Below, one piece after another: positions 58,182-64,000 of a DNA stretch of 64,000 nucleotides. Location: contig JXTC01000326.1 in assembly GCA_002914845.1 (NCBI GenBank), positions 188,952 through 252,951 on the forward strand, written 5' to 3'. Numbering within the stretch: position 1 is the first letter of the stretch; every line of letters starts with the position of its first letter. The notes beneath the pieces were generated by a model, which saw only the letters and a program-made list of their open reading frames with translations, ran no database searches and was not told where the DNA came from. A program made the position numbers and the translations under genes. This DNA comes from Trema orientale. Its lineage: Eukaryota; Streptophyta; Magnoliopsida; Rosales; Cannabaceae.

Positions 58182-60285
58182 GTAAATATCAGCACACGTT
58201 AAGAACTATAATTGAGTAGGTAACTGAAAATTGATTTTCTTGTTGCTTAAATCCTTATTATTTAAAATAAAATTGCACGTCATTTTTATTCTAAAAAAGT
58301 ACCAGTTCTTTTGAAGTCTAGTATTGTGTCTTGGTTGAGATCACTGGTATGTCTTTTCTGGCATCAACCCTTATTTTGGTTGCGAATGCATCTTTTTCTT
58401 GTAGGTTTGCTTCTCATTGATGTGGAAAATCTGAACGCTTCTGCTTTGGTTAACCAAGAGAGCATTTTTCTAGAGTTATGTTCGATACTTTTCGACTTGT
58501 AAATTAAATTTTGAGGCTTGGCAGGATGAATGCTAGGATCATGGTCTCTTTCAGTTCTTTAACTGTGATTTTCCCTTTGTATTATTTTTGTGCCTCTTGG
58601 AGAAAAATTAGATGGGCAGTAATTTGTTAGACTAGAACGTTCGCAAAGAGATACTTTGGATGTTGAGGAATAATTGTAGGAAAATATAAATTATTTGAGT
58701 TTGAGGTGTCAAACAGGCAGTTGTATTGTCGTATTTGTTTATTCTTGATAATAGGAACAAAAGGATCGAAAAAAAAAAGAAATATTTCCTTGCAGATAAA
58801 CATCTGGCACTTGCATCTTTTTATGTACGTCAACATTTTATATTTCAATAATATGTCGATATTATTAGTTAATAGACTGTTTATACGGCAATCATCTTAC
58901 TTAACTCTAAATAAAATAATTAGAGGGTGATTATATATACGTTAACTTCTCATAAAGGCATTCCATTGATTAATATAAAAAATACAATTTAAGGGGAAAA
59001 AAAAAAGAAATCCTATTTTCATCTCTTCTTTTTCAAAATCCTAGGAGCATTCTCATTCAAAATTTCCTTCCATCTTTTGTTTTATTATTTTTCTGAAAAT
59101 TTCTTTTTATACGTAATTCATTTTTTCTAATTCTAATTTCTTTGATAATCTCTTTAATCGTAAACTAAAGTTGAAGAAGTGAAATTTATTTGCTTTATAC
59201 CTAATTAGCATTGTTTTATTTTTAATTTTTTTTCTAATGTTTTTATTTCATTTTCTCATGTTAATTGTTTGTTTCTCTCATAATTTTTTGTTCAAGGATT
59301 AAATATTTTTATTCTAAAATTTAAAACTATTAATTTGTTTTAGTTTATGGATTTGCAAGAAAGAAAGTTAACTTAAGAGGGTATTTGGAGTGCTTTTAAC
59401 TTGACTTTTGATTTTTTTTTGGTCCTGATTTGTCTTTTTATTTATTTTAAGGGTACCTTGATAATTGTGTTGGTGCAAATATAGCTCTCCTAATAAGTGT
59501 CAAATTTTTCTTTTTTGCCTGTGTTGTTTTATTCCTCTTAAGCTCACAATGATCAGATTATTGTCACACATGAAAAACAATTGGGAATTCTGACGTAATA
59601 ATTTGAACGGGACTTGGTGTTGTTTCACACTTTATTCGTGCCCTCTTTGCTAGGTTCTTTCTTTTTGTGTTTTTTCTTTTTTTTTTCCTTCAAAAGAGTG
59701 AGATGTAGTAGAGGGTACATGTATAATTTGATTAGTCTGACACATAAGTTATCTGAATTAAGTGGGCATTTCGTTTCTCCAATAACAATAACGTAGTAGA
59801 TGGGGTAAAAAAAAAATGGTACAACAGTGGTCGAATAGTAGAAGTGAACGCAAAAAGGAGTGTTGAATTCGTTTCCACTAATTTTTTTGGAAATGATTTT
59901 AATTTCTCACTCTGAATTTTATTCCTATGGAATAATCCTTGCAATCCTTATAATATAACCTTAGCCCGGCTTTGCTTAATCATTCCTCTCATTATCTCAA
60001 CTATGAAAGTTTTAACGGTCGTCCCTATGATGATGCTGAAGAAGCTGCAGCAGCCTTCTGAAAATGGCAAACGATGTGTGAGTCAAAATAGTTACTTCAA
60101 AAGAAAATACTAGTGTCAAAATAGTTACTTCAAAAGAAAATACTAGTGACAGACGCGTCGATTGAATCAAGATCATTGATCAGTATGGACTACTGGAATC
60201 AACGCCAATATGACCTTGATTTAACCCACGTGTTTGTCCTTCGCATAACTAGCTATTTCTAAAGACTCGAGGAAAAAGTTTATGA
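58182..60285. other. Intergenic region between convergent PPR and TPT genes
   Basis: Holds the 3' flanks of two genes that point at each other. No further gene was recognised. An exact 33-bp tandem doublet lies at 60082-60147. The rest is AT-rich with poly-A/T runs. Confidence 0.6.
60082..60147. repeat. Exact 33-bp tandem doublet
   Basis: GTCAAAATAGTTACTTCAAA plus AGAAAATACTAGT occurs twice without a mismatch (60082-60114 and 60115-60147). Confidence 0.95.
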
Positions 60286-63200
60286 TCATTTTACCCTTTT
60301 CTGCTCTTCCATGTTTGCCTTTATCAACGAGTAGACAGCGACACCAGCTATTGCGATCGCAGTACCAATACCAGTCTGTGTTGAGATCTTGTTGCCTGCC
60401 AAGGTTATTTAACCATTGGATATCAAATGTGTTGACTTTTTCAACCAACCAAATATGGCAACAAGAAGACAGTAAGAAGTTGACAATAGAAATGAATGAA
60501 TAAGCTGAATGGTTTGAATGAAATAAGCCCCCAAAAAAGGTTCTTTTTTTTTTAAAAAAAAAAAAAAAAAAAAGGTAGAAGATGAGTGGTTACCGAAGAC
60601 TACAATGGAGAACCCAATTACAAAAACTCTCTTCAACACATTTCCTACTGCATGTGTTAGTGGTGCAACTCGTTCCAAAGTATTGGTAGCAAGCTGAAAT
60701 TTTTAACCATGGAAGACAGTTAACAAAATATTAGGATACAACCTTGTAGTTTCATAACAAACAATAGCAGAGTTTCAGTTTTTATCGATTTCTAGAAACA
60801 AACTAGACTGTTCTTGCACCAGTCATGTACTGGACTAGTCGGGTGGTCATAGCTCAGGATTGTAATAGTTCATTCATTTTGAGGAGATGAGTTGTTGTAG
60901 CTTCATTTTATTATTATCATTATTATTTTTTTGATTTGTTAGTTAAGCAATATAGTAGCAATCTAGAGATCATTAATGATGAGACGAAAAATCAACATCA
61001 ATGGTTGTGAGATACAATGTTCCTGAACTCAAGCCAATATTACATGACAAGTCTTTATGGCATACCTGATTGTATAAATGATAAAACATTCCAATCCAGA
61101 ATAAGTCGGACAAGAATTTGTAGAGTCCCACTTTGGCAATAGCATCTTTGAAACCATGTTGCAGCAACTGGGGTCCCTCAATCTGAAATCAACCAATATC
61201 ATCCAAAGATATGTGGTGAGAATTTATTTTATGAAAAAAGAAGGCCAATATAAGCTAGATGTCTCAGAGAAGTAAACTCACTATTACAGCTGGTGGGATG
61301 CAAAACAAGAGGGCAATAATTGAAATGTAAGCATACACATTAGTACTGTCCATTCCTGTCTGTTGAAAAAAAAAAAAAAGAAAGAAAAATTAGAAGAATT
61401 AAAACATGAAGAGGAAAAAAGAAAGACCATCTCAAATGGAATTTAACCTCCTTACACCCCCAAACCATGGTATAAGAAATAATAACTAAGATCCCACTTT
61501 CAAAAGAGTTATTACCATTGCTTTCTTTGAATAGATACTTCTATAAGTAAATGCAATGTTTGAAATCATTGCACTGATGAAACCAGTCCAGTTGAAAGAA
61601 AGTTCAGTCAGTGATGCCATTGATACACCTAAAACAAAAATACACATCAAGTCAGTGAATGTGATGTACAAGTGTCCAGATTATACTTAATTGCAACGAT
61701 TGTGAAATTATCCACTGAAAAATGCTTACTTTATATCAGTAAATACAGCTATATATTCTATGTATATGTATATGTTTTAGTAAAGGTTACCAATAACAAC
61801 AGGGGCCAGTGATAGCCACAGCGATAGGGGAATCTGATGGCCCAAAACAAACTGAGAAGCAGCAGCATTGAAGAATGGTTCCAGCGCTGTTGAAAAATAT
61901 AAAGAAAAATTTTTAGCACAAAGCTTCATTCTCTCCCCCAGAAACTGAAAAATCTAGGAACCAAAGAAAAACGAAATGTGAGCACTATTTATAGTCTCAT
62001 CACAATAACTTGAACATTCTTTAAGCCAAGATAGAACGAAGTCTTTCTATCTTACTTGCAGCTATGTTAAGTTACTTTTTGACGTTCATCAGTTGGAATT
62101 TATTGAGTCGATGTAAAAAATTTTCTGGTCATAGTTACATAGTCCAAGGAGCATCAATAAATAATGATCTAAGCTATATGTCCATGGAGGAAAGAAATAC
62201 CACTATTAATTTCAAGATAGATTTTTTACTATCCATTCTTATTCTAAACAGCCTGCTGAAATATATAACTGAGCCACAACAGATGCATAATAGTAAATGA
62301 AAAGAGAAGCATACTTCATACCAACAAACGTAGTAAAAATTAGTTGCTGTACCTTTAATAGTGTGTGTGAATGATACAGCAACGGCTGCGAATGATACAT
62401 TGGACATGACATGTCCGAGGGCGTGACAGAATGCTACCGGAGTCAATAGGAACAAAAGTTCCTTATTAATTGGCTACAAACACCATAAGAAAAAAGAGTC
62501 AACTAAATGGAAACCTTAGTTTCAGTTCAGAATAGAAGATAACAAATGCAGGAAGAACTAATGCTTACTGCGCGCTTAGGTAATCCAACAGCCCAAGATA
62601 CAAGACAGTAAGCCACTCCAACTAGGAGATGTATGAGAGAAACAAAACTGCAAAAAGGGAAATTCAATTCAATACAATTAGTATTGAGAGAAGTCAAAGT
62701 ACTCAAAAAAAGAGTCAATACTAATGTGATGAAGTGGAGTTTGAATCAATGCAGTGTACTCTGAGCAGGTTTAGGCACTAGAATAGACATCAAATATGGA
62801 AAAATTAGTTATTTTGGCAGAGTTGACATACTATGGATATGGGAAATAATTATAGACCTTCTTGTTGAGTATGTTGAATATGACATTTAAAAAGTACCTG
62901 CATTAAAAGCTCAAGAAAAAGTTACAGTACCAAAAAGTCCAGTGAATGAAGTAACCAAGTAAACCTATTATCAAAGTGAATACAATAGACAAAAGCTTCT
63001 TACCACATAAAGAAAAAGAAACCAGTGATCAACCATGGAAATTTCTCTGCAAAGCTCTTTGAGGGCTTCGTAGACCTGCATTTGAAATAATGTAGGTATT
63101 ATATTAATTGAGATAGGTAAAGGTAGAGGATCCGCAACATACTTAAATTACAAGTTGTGTAAGCCACCCACATCAGAACTAATACACGGGAAACTACATT

Positions 63201-63999
63201 CATTTTTTTTTTAAAATAACATAAACGACAGCATGAGAGGGGAAACGACGTGTCGTTTAAATTATCATTTTTTTTTTTTTCGAGTGTGAATTGTTTGAAA
63301 TGTGTTACTAGGCTACCCTAAACTATGTTTTATTTCAGTTTTGGCTCCTAAACTTTCTAAAGTCCAGTTCTCATTCCTGAACCTTTTTTTTCGGTCTTAA
63401 TTTTGAACTAACTATTCGAAGATCAAAAGGTTCAAAGGCTAAAAATTAAGACAAAAATAGTTGGAGAGAAAAACGAACGCATTTTAAAGTGACAAACGAA
63501 AATTTTAATAATACCAACGACATATTGTTTCAATTATCAAACGACATCATGTGAAAAAATATCTTATAGGAGAAACAAAGTCGATTCCAAATATACGACT
63601 TCCGACTCCACAAAGGACATCTTCGGTCGTTTTAGTGACAATGACACACTATGTCAAACGACAGAAAACTTGCAACTGAAACGACGTGCCGTCTTATGTA
63701 TGTCAAACGACACGTAAATTTATACTCAAACGACAACCGATTGGATGCATCAAAGTCCAAAAGAAAAAAAAAGTCAAGTACTTTCCTCAGCAAGCAATCA
63801 AGTAATCAGAAAAGAAAAAGAGAGAGAGAGAGAGAGAGAGAAAGGGTCAGTCCAACCCATCAGAGACTTCAATCTCCCGACCGTCGGCATCGGCAGCTGC
63901 GGCGGCGACAACCGGAAACTCGGCCAAACCTCGCCTTCTCAGCCGTTGATTCAAAGCCGAAAATCCCAAAAAATTGTCTGCAGAAGAAAAAGCCTCCAC
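60286..63999 (-). CDS. TPT: Chloroplast triose-phosphate/phosphate translocator (5' end off window)
   Basis: Eleven exons in view (63857-63999 partial, 63004-63075, 62832-62897, 62569-62647, 62353-62473, 61791-61886, 61516-61628, 61282-61359, 61066-61182, 60594-60693, 60286-60395) encode 364 residues; the start codon lies beyond position 64000. The first exon is transit-peptide-like (Ala/Ser/Arg-rich), followed by the mature start [20 protein letters not shown]. The rest is the nucleotide-sugar/triose-phosphate transporter fold with about ten membrane helices, including [48 protein letters not shown] and [20 protein letters not shown] (the Lys-Arg pair is part of the phosphate site in solved TPTs). 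It exports triose phosphate from chloroplasts in exchange for phosphate through the inner envelope. The sequence is closer to TPT than to PPT, GPT or XPT. Intron 1 has a weak donor (GTTGGA). Confidence 0.95.
63190..63790. repeat. AAACGAC motif cluster in TPT intron 1
   Basis: The word AAACGAC or its complement occurs repeatedly (about 63224, 63245, 63252 inverted, 63539, 63656, 63680, 63704 and 63728), often followed by AGC/ATC/GTG. An A/T-rich spacer separates two clusters. It may be a decayed transposon or an array of regulatory words; I cannot assign it. Confidence 0.55.
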
Positions 64000-64000
64000 A

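Overview
The window is nuclear DNA of a flowering plant, most likely a eudicot. It is AT-rich, its genes are intron-rich, and transposable elements and their relics fill most of the space between genes. The proteins are plant-specific or plant-typical: a chloroplast triose-phosphate translocator, a plasmodesmal X8-domain protein, an organellar PPR protein, an erlin-type SPFH protein and an alpha/beta hydrolase. All five gene models were rebuilt exon by exon. Exon lengths keep the reading frame and the splice sites are GT-AG, with one clear GC-AG exception.

Layout. 1-7.1 kb: two broken Ty1/copia retrotransposons in + orientation. The first keeps protease and integrase but no reverse transcriptase, and carries a 570-bp duplication joined by a single N. 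The second keeps only reverse transcriptase, RNase H and its 3' LTR. 8.87-15.24 kb: an old foldback-type repeat, apparently split by a 6.0-kb Ty3/gypsy element on the - strand. That element has two LTRs and gag-protease but no recognisable reverse transcriptase, and an opposite-strand ORF remnant lies before its 3' LTR. 16.7-19.8 kb: erlin gene (-). 19.8-22.1 kb: AT-rich spacer with small repeats. 22.3-26.1 kb: decayed coding sequence (-), including a caulimovirid-type protease/reverse transcriptase relic (endogenous pararetrovirus), with an LTR-like block inside. 26.1-32.3 kb: a structurally complete but mutated copia element (-) with an exact 5-bp target duplication. 33.16-33.53 kb: a 375-bp near-perfect hairpin element.

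33.9-37.6 kb: alpha/beta hydrolase gene (+, 10 exons). 39.8-41.7 kb: PDCB-type plasmodesmata callose-binding protein gene (-, 4 exons). 43.3 kb: a tRNA-derived SINE with a 17-bp target duplication. 45.4-47.3 kb: a non-autonomous CACTA transposon with GGT target duplication. 47.3-53.9 kb: gene-free, with another SINE and diverged repeats. 53.9-58.2 kb: PPR gene (+, 6 exons) with a Tourist/Harbinger-like MITE in intron 3. 60.3-64.0 kb: triose-phosphate/phosphate translocator gene (-), whose 5' end runs off the window.

The genes do not form a pathway; this is an ordinary gene neighbourhood with layered insertions. No new biochemical system is visible. The most unusual items are the RT-less gypsy element with an antisense ORF, the large hairpin just upstream of the hydrolase gene, the GC-AG intron of the erlin gene, CT-repeat runs placed just after weak 5' splice sites in two genes, the pararetroviral relic, and a duplication of suspect assembly at 2.05 kb.
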